64,000 nt of DNA from Diplolepis rosae. Taxonomy: Eukaryota > Arthropoda > Insecta > Hymenoptera > Diplolepididae. The DNA lies in NCBI GenBank assembly GCA_030998225.1, contig JAPYXD010000056.1, forward strand, positions 930,001-994,000, read 5' to 3'. Both the position numbers and the translations under genes were made by a program. Positions 10,587 through 21,658 of this stretch are shown piece after piece (the first letter of the stretch is position 1; each line of letters begins with the position of its first letter). The notes beneath the pieces were generated by a model. It was not told the origin of the DNA. It saw only the letters and a program-made list of their open reading frames with translations, and searched no databases.

Positions 10587-11276
10587 ATGAGTAATCTGGT
10601 TGACCCAAATTCGAGTGTTTTGAAGGACAGCCAGGTTCATACGAAGGTTGACCACCTTTTGAACTCTGGTTCAAACGAATGTCAACCCGCTAGAAAAGTC
10701 ATGAAAAATGCAAAAATATTTCCAGCAGCAACTTACAAACAAGAAGTTGCAAATAGTAGAAGTTGATCTATTTCTTCGTAATTGCTTGAAATTTTATGTC
10801 ACAGCAAGCGAAGAAATTCGCAATCGACTTCCTTTTGTTGACATCTTTTTGTCTTGCGTTGCTGTTTTCCGGCCTCAAGTAGCTTTCTATGCTGATCGAA
10901 GCGAAACTTTTCCTAGGGTCTGGAATTTTTCTCCAGATTTAGGGTCGTTTGATAGAATAGGTGTATAAAAAGAGTGGGATTCTTTACTCAAAATCAGACA
11001 GGAACTCAAAGAAAAGTGGTCGAATTTATCTTTTGACGAAATGTGGTCTAGTATCGGTGTATCTTCGACGAGTACAGGAGAAAAACTTTTTCCAAATTTG
11101 ACCTCAGTATTGAATCATGTTCGGAGTCTACCTCATTCAAATGCTGAGGCGGAGCGAGGTTTCTCCATGCTCACGGACGCGAAAACTCCCAAAAGAAATC
11201 GCTTAGGAAACAGGACGGTCAACTCAATTTGTGTTACTCGATCAGCCTTAAAGGCGAGAGCCGAAACAGCCAGAAC
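10587..11276 (+). pseudogene. hAT transposase, N-terminal start joined to C-terminal part
   Basis: The frame from ATG at 10587 reads MSNLVDPNSSVLKDSQ to KVMKNAK (about 41 codons), the same start as the minus-strand copy. The sequence then jumps, with a frame change near 10716, into a C-terminal hAT region: TASEEIRNRLPFVDIFLS, one in-frame TAA at 10966-10968, then KEWDSLLKIRQELKEKW and the diagnostic LPHSNAEAERGFSMLTDAK of the hAT C-terminal dimerisation domain. It ends about 11276 against the convergent copy. The zinc-finger and catalytic RNase-H-like middle are missing, so it cannot be active alone. Confidence 0.8.
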
Positions 11277-11289
11277 AACGAGCATCACT

Positions 11290-11843
11290 TCGAAGTCCAT
11301 ATCTTGGAAAAGTCCTATCAATTCTGATGAAATCGCGAATGGTAAATTATGCTCTACGAAAAATGTACTAATCCTAATCTCTGCTTCTTGTACTTTCTGT
11401 TTGAAAGTAACACTTTCCGAAACCGTGGAATTTGTGAATTCTAAAGCAGAAGAACTTGCTACACAAGGTTCAACACTGTAAAAATTGGCAGTTACATTAG
11501 AAGAATTTTCACTTACTACTCCATAACATTCTAATTTATTTGAAAACTCTTGCTTCTTTCTGTGTGATAGAGATGCTTCATGCTTTTCAACTTCCGATTT
11601 GCCACATAGTAACGTTTTATTGCAAATTTTGCAATGAAATCTTGTTTCATCTGCTAATGTAACCACCCACTCTCTCCACGACGGACATTCCTCAAGCCAT
11701 CCCAACTGAAAGTTTTTTGCATTTTTCATGACTTTTCTAGCGGGTTGACATTCGTTTGAACCAGAGTTCAAAAGGTGGTCAACCTTCGTATGAACCTGGC
11801 TGTCCTTCAAAACACTCGAATTTGGGTCAACCAGATTACTCAT
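11290..11843 (-). pseudogene. hAT transposase, N-terminal BED-type half
   Basis: The ATG is at 11843 on the minus strand (a TTG nine bases upstream is also in frame). After the shared 41-residue start come WREWVVTLADETRFHCKICNK and SEVEKHEASLSHRKK, a BED-like finger with C-x2-C and a spaced H...H. Next is a Ser-rich linker and STFFVEHNLPFAISSEL, a segment that normally precedes the hAT catalytic domain. The homology stops near LIGLFQDM at about 11298. Further translation is antisense of the plus-strand C-terminal copy and is meaningless. Complementary to, and convergent with, the fragment at 10587-11276. Confidence 0.8.
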
Positions 11844-14800
11844 TGTGAACAATAAATTATACGACGAAGGAAAACAGAATTATTTGAAAAGAATTAATAA
11901 GATGAAAAGTCGATAAAATTGAGCGAATGTGAATAATTTGTAATCTGCACACAAATTAAGTTTCACAAAATAAACTTACCCACAAGCATCAAACAATAAC
12001 GTACGTAAGAGCACTCACGTATCACCAAATAATAATATAATATTCTTACTTTTGCCGTTTTCAATAAGGAATTACGATAAAATTATGAAGAATCCACACT
12101 CTTGCCTTCTCAAATAACGCATAAAGCGAGAATCAAGTATATCTTAGAAGAAAACAAAAGAAGGTTGCTATTATTATTTGTTTTCGTCTCCAATTTGACC
12201 TCTATACCGTTCGTTTGCGATTTAAAACATTGGTAACTTTTTGGCTATTAATCTGATTGAGCTACAACTTTTCAGAAAACTTTCTTTACTAAAGTATTAA
12301 AATTTTTCTCCTGTAGATAGTTTCAGAAAATGTAGACACTTAATACAATATTAATAAAATCGTAAAATTCTGAAAATTTGTTAAGCTAGCGCGAGTGGAA
12401 GTAGAGAAAACAATTTTTTTTAAATGTACTTCTCCCAATTACTTGAAAAATTAGAAGTTTTAAAAATTTTTGCAAAAGGAAAAACGATGTGCCTTGAAAG
12501 TGTACATAAAATTTATTGAACTATTACTAGTAAACTCTACCTCCGTGGTGGTGTGGAAATGAGTTTTATTTCAGAATATTTAGATTCTCTAAGAATGAAC
12601 CAGCTTTTTTATTTTAATATTTCAAATGTGTTTTCTTTCTTTTATGTTTAAGGCAAAAACTAGATCTAAAAAAAGCAAAAAAACTTATTTCTCTAATTGC
12701 GTCCAAGATTAGAGCCGAATTTATGCAACCGATTGTTAAAGGTTTTAAAAGTTTTCGCTTTAATTTAAAAAGCAAGTCTTCATAGTATTTTACTAAGTAA
12801 TGAAAGTATGTCTACAATTGTTTTCTTGAGTCCTACCCAAAGGTCAAACATGGTGCAAAAATGTCGTAAAATAAAAAAAATGTCTGAGTACTTGGAAGAA
12901 GTTTTTCTAAATCGATATGTATCATATTCCAATAATATTTAGGAATATTTATTAAAATACTCATCTTCTAAATTTGTTTGATTAATGTACAGAGTACACT
13001 TTATATTTGAAATTTGTATACACTCTAAATCTGAATCAGTCAAATTTTCACTGATTGAATCAGTGATTTTCCTTTTCACTGAATCATCAGTGGAAACAAT
13101 ATTTTTCACTGTTAAATCAGTTACTTTTCACTGAAGTAATCAGTGAAATTTGACTGATTCACAGTAACCTGTTTTTAGTTATTTAAATCAGTCAAATTTC
13201 ACTGATAATCAGTAGATTTTGACTGATTCATATTTGAAATTTGTACAGTTTTTAAAAAAATCCGAAACTTTTTGAATTTAGTAGTTTATTTATAAAATTT
13301 GAGAATGTTGTAGTTGATATTTCTATATAGAACTTTAAGCATTTATGGACATAAAATTTCATTTAAAGTTTCTTCTATCGGTATTCAAAACTTTCAACAA
13401 TTTTGCAAGATCAGTCAAATGCAAAATTTGACAGAGTATTTAATCTAAATATTTACATTTATTTTTTAAATATTTTGAAAATATTTCAACTAAAATAATG
13501 ATTAATAAGATTTTGTAACATTGTGGGAATATTGGAACGCTGAAGGATTAAATTTTGAGTACAATTTTCAATTAATGAATGTTTAAAGAATTGAGTGAAA
13601 GCATCAATTAAAAAATATTTTTACTTTATAAATTTGATTAAGTGCAATAATAAGAAAATTTTGACTTTCTATAAAGCATTTCATTTATCTGATTAAAAGT
13701 CTGTGCATACGTCACTAAAACGTAAGATTAAAAAACTTTAAACTGCTTTTACCATCAATCTATGAATGTGGATTTTAAACCGTAATTTAATGTGTTTTTT
13801 TTTTTTTTTGATAAAATATTTTTAACATAATTTTTTGCTTAAAGTAGCCGATTTACTCGATTAAAAATTGGTCAACTTGTATATTTCAAAATTTTGTAAT
13901 AAAAGTATTTTCATATTATGTTTTTGTATCCTATGCGTAGAATTTTAATTTTAAAATTGAAATTTCTCACAAAGAAGAAAGCAGTTTATTCCCAGAAATT
14001 AAAAATCATTTACTTAATATTTCGATTCCAAACATTGAATATTTATTGACTTTGAATAAAACTGAAAAAAAAATTTTATGAAGTTTTAAAATCTTTTTAC
14101 AATGTTACGAATTGGGCCGAATTTAGAATTACGAAATCTTTCATTAGAAAAGAAAAAGTCACTCACATGAAATAAACTTCTGTAAGAATTATCAAGATTG
14201 AAGAGATGTTAAAATATTTGAAAAATAATGCAATTGTAAAATTGCAATTTATATCAATATTAGACAAATTTTTAGCTTTCTCAATCAAAGCATTATCCGG
14301 AAATTTTTAGTTCCTATAAAAAGATGGAATATTTATCAATTTCTTGAATGTTCATACATTAAAAAAATATCGAATTAGAGAATTATATGGAAAGTATTTT
14401 CCATTAAGAAGACATAAACATGACATAATTAGTTTTATATCTACATTTTCAGCTTACTTTTTTGTGGCTTAAGCACACATTTTGAATTCGAAATACAAGA
14501 ATGCTCTACAGAGTTGAAGTATTTCCTGAATCAATTATTATTGATCCTGAATTCTATTGGAAAATTTGTTGTTTACTGTTCAAATCTTACTACGATTTCA
14601 GACGGACAGACAAATTAAGAACTACAAAATATTTCATCCAAAAGATTGCACTCCTCCATAAAATCTTGTCAAATTGTAACAAGATTTGAACACTTCGAAC
14701 GAACATTTTTATGTAAAATTTAAAGTTGATTGATATTTATATGTTAATATATTTTAGCTTTTTAATTTATCTACTGCTATTAGACAATTTTCCATTTCCG

Positions 14801-15358
14801 TAGAGATTTTAAGTTTTGGAATGAAAAGTTTGTGCTTAGGCTACAAAAATGTGAGATGAAAATATTTCTAACATATAACTGAAAATATAAATTATGAACT
14901 TGAATTTTATGTTCATTTTATCTTGATAGAAAATATTGTTCTAATTGAAAAATTGTTAAATGTACAAAATTAGTAAGAAGTATATAAATTTGAATGGAAA
15001 ATTATATATCGATTCAAATTTCATGCAGACTTTCTTCAAGAAATTGAAGAAAAGTGTTATTTCTTGAACTATATACTTCGTAAGTTCAAATTCGTCGTCT
15101 GCTTCGCGCCTCTTTTGCACGTACTCGAGAAAAATACAATTCTTAATTTCGACTCGATAAACGAAAGCGTGAAATCTAAAAATAACTTGAAAACTCAAGC
15201 ATTGTAACGAAGTCCGTCTTCGTGCACCTTCGGCTTTACACGAAGCTGGTGACCGCAGCGTGTAGCAGAGCCGACACACTGACACGCCACGTTTGCATGT
15301 GTTTCTCCCAGATGGGAACGTGGTGGGGGCCGAAAAATCCCACGTTCTGGAGACACTG
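11714..15358 (-). repeat. hAT palindrome, right arm
   Basis: It is the reverse complement of the left arm. It carries the mirrored ACTGATT array (13020-13235), the mirrored 62-codon frame (14501-14689) and the mirrored QKRR segment (about 15016-15190). It ends AGACACTG at 15358, next to the right target-duplication copy CCTGTGAT. Confidence 0.9.
13020..13235. repeat. ACTGATT/AATCAGT box array, right arm
   Basis: It is the mirror of 8955-9160 and retains the same order and orientation of boxes. The conservation of the array between arms is no stronger than that of the surrounding arm, so no separate selection can be inferred. Confidence 0.7.
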
Positions 15359-15402
15359 CCTGTGATTATTATATACATTCAAATACGTCGCGGTACGTGA
15401 CA
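15359..15402 (-). repeat. Gypsy-A 3' LTR, inner part
   Basis: The LTR resumes after the hAT element with TATTATATACATTCAAATAC and ends CGTGACA at 15402, as the other LTR ends CGTGACA at 25447. On the element's own strand this is the start of U3 (TGTCACG). Confidence 0.9.
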
Positions 15403-15413
15403 CCTCCCCCTTC
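15403..15413 (-). promoter_or_regulatory. Gypsy-A polypurine tract
   Basis: The plus strand reads CCTCCCCCTTC immediately beside the LTR end, so the minus strand has GAAGGGGGAGG directly before TGTCACG. This is the expected position and composition of the plus-strand primer of an LTR retrotransposon. Confidence 0.85.
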
Positions 15414-16837
15414 AGTTCGAGCGCGGGGAGTTAACGATCCGCGATCGAAACTTCGGTAGAAGAATACATTTTTAATCCAAGATACTTACTCAATCAAGTA
15501 CATATTTTCAATTTAATTTGCCAATTTATAACATAAAAATTTTGTTTATACATAATTATAGAAATTGACATTTTCAATTATTGTTGCGAATTAAAAATTT
15601 ATAACAAGTTTTACATAAATGCATAGTAATAACGGAGGATACAAGTTTGGAAGTATTATAATCATTGATTACATATGTTATAGTGGTGATTAGGTAATTT
15701 AACAATTTTTTCTTTGATTGATAATAACTATTTAAACTTACAACATGATGATTGTTGATAAAAAGAAGATTAAAAATTGTAAAATTTCATCGATTAGATA
15801 TAAAATAGTAAAGAGCAATTTACAAGTATTACGATGGTTGATGTATACATTAGTAAAAAGAGAAATTGACATATATAATATTAATAATACAGATTAAAAA
15901 TAATATTTAGATCGTTGATAACATATATCACTTAATAGACGTTGTAACTTGGTACAATTTTATATAATCACAGGGTAATAGATTTTCCTACAATTCTTGT
16001 ACTTTTAATTGTTTTTCTAATCTTTCTTGTAAAATTAATAGAGTTATTTGTGCATGAAACATATGAAGAATAGTAATTATTCAATTTGTTATTGTTGAAC
16101 ATTAATTTCTATTGGAAAAGCTATTTTGACATTAACAATTTTGTAACGCCATCGCATAATATACAGTTACAGACTCAATATTTGTAGAAACTGTTCTTCC
16201 AATAGGATGGGAATCAAGAAAATTTCCCTTGATGGAAGAAAAAACAAAATTGAAATTATATTTATGATGGCACCGATTAAGAAGTGCTTATTTATTCTTG
16301 TCAGAAAAAGTCTTTTTTTTCATCCACAAAAGGAGAAAAATACAAATATGTCTATAGTTTTCTTTGAGTGATAAAATATAATGTTGACTCGAATGAAAAC
16401 TAACATTTGTCTTTCTAAAAAGGTTATTAGTTTGTTTTTTGAAAGGTTGGTGAACAAAAATGAAATTGATTAAATTAAATGCAAAGAAATTACACATAAG
16501 AATTTTAATGTAATATAACTTCTTTGTGATGATATTGGATTATTAGTTTTTGCTGAAGAGAAGGGAAAAGTTAAACATTTTTGATTAATTTGATAGATAC
16601 TTGCTAGTTTGAGAAGTTTAATTTACTCTGAAAAAAAAGACACGAAATATATTGAAATTTTTTGATTGGTATTTGAAGGTACAGTGAGCTTCTCGAATCT
16701 CTGAAATAGAAAAAATAAGAATAGAATAAAATTTCAAAAGATCTTTTGTTTAAAACATTTCCTGGTTTAGTTATTCTAAACGCTTTGGTTGTATGCAAAG
16801 TTTATATTATTTTAGGTTTGGATTCAAATTCAGTTAA
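15414..16837 (-). other. Gypsy-A 3' untranslated region
   Basis: 1.4 kb between the pol stop and the polypurine tract. It is AT-rich with only short minus-strand frames (16288-16497, 16604-16798). These lack a signal peptide, fusion peptide or Cys pattern, so I find no env-like gene. The first bases after the tract are GC-richer (about 15414-15450). Confidence 0.65.
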
Positions 16838-19800
16838 TCAATTTTGTATATTCATGTGCGATCTTGTTATTCGATTGATGTGAACTACTGTCGGTTTTCC
16901 TTTTACGTTGATTGTTACATTTCCTTTTCCTAGTACATCTAAAATTTCGTGAGGTCCTGTGTATTGATTATCCAGCTTTTTAATTTTTCCTCCTTTTAAT
17001 AAAAATACGTTGTCTCCAATTTTTACTTCTAAAGGATTTATTTTTTTATCATAATATATTTTCGATTTTTTTTTTGCTGAAATAAGATTCTCTCTTGCTT
17101 GGGTTCGCATTTCGTGTAGTTGAGTTACGAAATTAATTAAATAATCATCATACGTTTGTAATTTTTCTTGTTGTGATAAAGGTTCGCTGGAAGGTTCACG
17201 AGCTAATTTACCAAAAACCAATTCATAGGGTGTGCATTTCGTGCCTTCATGTACACTAGTATTATACGAGAACATTGCTAGTTCAAGCCAATCATCCCAT
17301 TCTGAATTTTTTGCAACAAATTGTTTGAGATATTCTCCTAAAACATGATGTGAACGTTCTAATGACCCTTTTGATTGAGGGTGAAAAGCTGTGGTACGAA
17401 ATTGATTAATTCTAAAACGTTTTGCCAATCTTTTTAATAAATTACTTAAAAAATCTCTGCCTTGGTCAGTAAGTACTCCTTTTGGTGATCCAAATATGCA
17501 AATAAATTTTTTCACAAAAGCATCTGCTATTGTACTAGCTTGGTGATTAGGAAGAGGTATTGCTAAAGAATATTTGGTAAAATTGTCTTGTATCGTTAGA
17601 ATATATAAGTTACCAGATTTTGTTTCAGGTAGTGGACCAAGAATGTCCATTGATATTTTTTCAAAAGCAGTAGTGGGTGTGTCTGTGATTACCATAGGAT
17701 TTTTTGTTTTGACTCTGATTAATTTTTTTAGTTGACATTGTAAACAGCCTTGAATATATTTTTGAATGTCTAATTTCATATTTTCCCAACAAAAATTTTG
17801 GCGAATTCGGCTATAAGTTTTTGTAACGCCTTTATGGCCTCCTAATGCCGAAGAATGAGCTTCTTCAATTAAATGAGTTCTTTGTTCCTTTGTTGGATAT
17901 TGCGTTATTCCATTGCAAACTATAATTTTTGTAGTTGAATTTGAAAAAATTGAATTGAAAATTGATTTCACTTCTTCCCAAGGTATATGATTAATTCTGA
18001 AAGTTTTTGAAATACTAATTGATCGTAATTTAAATTTTTGAGATAATTCGTGTAATGAGTGAATTGATAATTTCATATTATTTAAAGTTTCTGATAAATT
18101 GTCCTTAGTTTCTTCTTCAATTGGAAGTGCAAAATGGTAGTAGTTTCCTTTTTTAATCTCTTTTGCTATTCCCGTTTGTAAATTTTTAAATTTTGGTAAT
18201 GTTTCACGTTTTTCTAAAGTTTTTGATCCGTTGTCGCGAGGGGTTCCATTTGTTGTAACAAAGTATGCATAATTATCTTTTCGCATAGTTAATTGATCGC
18301 GACATTCAACTAAATTTTTCCTTGTTATAATTTTTTCTGTTTGAGAGTTTATAGGAGGAGGTTCTGGGGGTGGACGATTATAATTATCATGATCTTTATC
18401 GATCTTTTCACAATTTATTTGAGATCTTCGGTTTAATCTCCAATTTTCTTCAAAATAAGGCTCTTCAAATTCTTCTTCCAATTTTTCTTCTTGGTTTTCT
18501 TCAAACTTCTCTTCAAAATTTTCCTCAAGATCGTCTCCAAAATGTTCTTCAAAATTCTGTTCAAAATTCTTTTCGAAATTTTCGTCAAAATCTTCTTCAA
18601 AGTTATTTTCCAAATTTTCTTCATAATTTTCTTTATCGTTTTCTTCGTGTGTGGTTTCAATGTCGTTGATTTCATCTTCTGAGGTTGAGAAATAATTTTC
18701 ACTGTCATCACTTTCAAATTCATTAATATTTTTTTGCTTTTTGGCATTCTTCTTTTTTCTGTTTTTTGCTTGAGCTTGTTTTAAATAATCTGAATAATCA
18801 GGATCAGAGTCGGAATATGATTCTACTTTTGTTCGGATTCCCATTTGCATATTTATTTCTGGTAATTCGTTTTCAAATATTTGTTTTCTTGGCCTACCTC
18901 TCTTTCTTTTTGTTTGAGAGGGAATATTTTTCAAATTTGTAAGTAGATTTTTTCTTGGCCTACCTCGTGATTTTTTCACAAGAGGTTTAGAAGAAAAATT
19001 TTCGTCTAATTTTTCTTGAGTTTCATTTCGATTCATATTTTTTGCTTTATCTTGCTCTATTCTCTTTTGAGCTCTTGTAGTAATAGTTTTCCATGATAAA
19101 TTTTCGTATTTTTTGGAAAACATTGGACTTAATAAAAATATTGTCATAAAAATAAGTCTTGAAGCCATATTTTTGAATAAATTTGTGTATTTTAAAATAT
19201 TCTTACCAATCTCACTAAATGATTCTTCACTAAGGAATTCTTGTAAAAATTCTGGAATTTTTGTGTCAATATTTAATATTTGGGCTTCTGGAATTTCGCT
19301 AAAATGATCTACGTCGTCTGGTACCATTCCTGGATTCAAGTTTTTTCGTTTTAAAGGTCTTACCTCATTTTTAGAGTTTTCTTGTTTATTTCTTGTAAAA
19401 GTTTTCTTGGAAAACGTTTTTTCTTGAGAAGTCATGAAAGTATCATTGTCATCAACTTGTAAATATTTTGATTTCTCCTGGCTATCATCAATAGGGTTTC
19501 TTGAGAGAGCGTCTGCATTTACATTCATTTTTCCTGCTTTGTAAATTACATCAAAATCATATTCTGCGAGTTTCAATCTCCAACGTGAAACTCGTGAACA
19601 GGGGTCTTTAGAATTTTGAAACCAAACTAGAGGTTTGTGATCAGTCACTAAAGTAAATTTTCTTCCGTACAAATAAGGACGAAAATGAGTTACACAAAAT
19701 ATTATAGCAAGAGCTTCTTTTTCATATGTATCATATTTTTTCTCAGTATCACTTAGACTACGTGAAGCATATGCTATTGGTTTATCTTTACCTATTTTAC

Positions 19801-21655
19801 CTTGTGATAAAATACCTCCTATTGCAAATCCTGAGGCATCTGTTGTGAGTATAAAGGGTTGAGAAAAATCAGGTCGTTGTAAAAGTGGTTCTTCACATAA
19901 CTTTGCTTTTAAAATATCGAAAGCTGCTTGTTGTTTTTCTGTCCAATTAAAAGGTATATCTTTTTTCAGAAGTTGATTTAAAGGACTTGCAATTTTTGAA
20001 AATCCATCAATAAATCGTCTATAATATCCTGCTAAGCATAAAAATTGTTTAACATTTTTCTGTGTTTTTGGAACTTGAAAGTTTTTTACAGCTATTATCT
20101 TTTTTGGGTCTGGACGTACGTCTGGTTGTAAGTGAAGATTTGCTTTTCTAAGTCTTTCTGCTAAATTGTTGAATTTAATTTCGTGCTTTTCTAGAGTATT
20201 TGCATATATAACTATGTCATCAAGATATACAAAAAGTTCCGTTCCGATTAATCCAGTTAATGTTAAATCCATTAATCTCTGAAATGTGGCTGGTGCAGTT
20301 TTTAAACCGAAAGGCATTCTATCGAATTCGTAATGACCGTGAGGTGTGGAAAATGCGGTTTTATGAGAGTCTTCTGGGTCCATTTTTATATGGTGAAAAC
20401 CGGTAGCTAAATCAAACACTGAAAAATATTTTGCTGACCCTAGAGAATCAAGTATATCGTTTATATTAGGTAGAGGATATGAATCGCCAATTGTTTTTTC
20501 ATTTAATTTACGAAAATCAAGAACCATTCTCCATTTTATTTTTCCTTGGGAGTCAGGTTTTTTAGGAACTATCCACACTGGAGTGTTATATGGTGATTGT
20601 GAGGGCTTGATTATTTTATTTTTTAATAATTCATCGACTTGTCTTGTAATTTCTTCCTTGTGAACTGGGGGAAATCTATATTGTCTTGAAAAAATTGAAG
20701 CGTCATCTACAGTAGGAATTGAATGTTGTAATACATTAGTAGCTTCAAGTGGTTCTCCTGGGATTTGAAATCTGTCTGCATTATTTTTAATTAATTTTTC
20801 TACATGTTCATATTCATCTTGATTTAAGTGGTCCAATCGAAGAAGTTTTTTAATACATTCTACTCTGTCTTCGTCTGTTACATTATAAAATTTGCATGAG
20901 TTAATTAGAGAATTGTCAGTTTTTAAAAAGTTATTTAATATTTTACTTGACAAATCTTCGTTATTTGTTTGTTTGAAATTAATTAAAGTTTCAATTTGTT
21001 TATAACATTCTTGTTCTTCAAAGTCTTCTAAATTAACTATTGGGACGGATAATATAATTGAGATTTCATTTGTGTTTGCAAATTTTAAATAAGCTTTTCC
21101 TCTGTGATTTTTTATAACTGCGTCACCTACGTAGACGCCATCTTGGATATGTAATCGAGGTACATACCCTTCACTCTTTTCTGTATTTTTTATATTAACA
21201 TAAAATGTTGTAACTGTTCGAGCTGGAATAGTAAATGTTTTGGTAGATTTAAAAGGGTAACAGTGGTTCTCAATTTCTAAGCATGTTGAAGTATAGTTTA
21301 TATTCACACTATTATCTTGAAAAAATTCTGATCCCAATACTCCTTCTTCTTCTACTGGGACTTCATTCGGAATAATGTTAAATATCGTTGGATAACCAAA
21401 AATGTTTATTTCCACCTGTCCTAATGTGTAAAGTGGTAAATCATTGATTCCTGTAAGTTTTAATACGTTCTGGCTATTTATTGGTACTTCAGGGTTAAGA
21501 ACCTTTTGTTTAATTAAATTTCGAGCAGCACCAGTATCAATCATCATGTGTGTTGGATTTTTTAGACCTTCCGTTGATATTATAATTGATGGAATTGAAG
21601 TGGACTTTGAAATATTTATTGTGTGGATGCCAGTGGTTCTCGATTTATGCTTTCC
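16838..21655 (-). pseudogene. pol: Gypsy-A pol: protease, RT, RNase H, AT-hook linker, integrase
   Basis: The open stretch is 16838-21547 (1569 codons), and the frame is also clear from 21547 up to a TGA at 21656-21658. Counting from 21547: protease DTG at residues 4-6; RT with the VDFR-type entry near 350 and YLDD at about 441-444; RNase H TTDAS near 568 and DALSRNP near 682; a linker with two AT-hook cores (GRPRK at about 862 and 884) and an acidic Phe-Glu-Glu-Asn repeat at about 950-1040; integrase HHCC finger at about 1228-1270; and catalytic D (MDILGPL), D (LTDQG) and E (SLERSHH) near 1300, 1360 and 1396. The C-terminus has a GPHEIL module. About 20 residues normally found between the two PD motifs after the RT palm are missing near residue 477. 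Confidence 0.88.
18433..18990 (-). other. AT-hook pair and acidic repeat in pol linker
   Basis: On the minus strand, KKSRGRPRKN and KRKRGRPRKQ lie 22 residues apart. Each is a canonical AT-hook core (basic residues around GRP) that contacts the minor groove of AT-rich DNA in other proteins. Downstream (residues about 950-1040) a run of degenerate NFEE/ENFEE units gives a strongly acidic, Phe-spaced tract. Neither is a standard part of Gypsy pol, where this position is a short tether between RNase H and integrase. The frame stays open across the whole linker. Confidence 0.75.
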
Positions 21656-21658
21656 TCA

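Larger units (their letters stand above)
6732..10716 (+). repeat. hAT palindrome, left arm
   Basis: It mirrors 11714-15358. Coordinates of mirrored points sum to about 22183 outside 9220 and 22430 inside 9480, because about 245 bp (9241-9485) exist only in this arm. By eye the arms differ by scattered substitutions only. It contains a QKRR-family segment (6895-7075), a 62-codon open frame on the minus strand (7494-7682), a cluster of ACTGATT boxes (8955-9160) and the transposase start codon at 10587. Confidence 0.9.
6732..15358. mobile_element. 8.6-kb palindromic hAT-type element
   Basis: Both ends carry the same terminal sequence, CAGTGTCTCCAGAACGTGGG read inward, next to an 8-bp target duplication. 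The left arm (6732-10716) and right arm (11714-15358) are reverse complements of each other for nearly 4 kb. The ~1-kb centre carries hAT transposase pieces. Thus the element has two copies of one end (the 5' side of a transposase gene) and no distinct 3' end. CAG-type termini, an 8-bp duplication, BED zinc finger and hAT C-terminal dimerisation motifs all fit the hAT superfamily. It could not encode an intact transposase. Confidence 0.88.

Noticed and set aside
15414..16837. Possible env gene downstream of Gypsy-A pol
   Set aside because: Only short frames of 60-70 codons, without signal peptide, Cys pattern or membrane anchor.
18370..18747. Several overlapping open frames on both strands in the acidic pol linker
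   Set aside because: They are shadows of the repetitive Glu/Phe/Asn coding sequence of Gypsy-A pol; composition is low-complexity in every frame.
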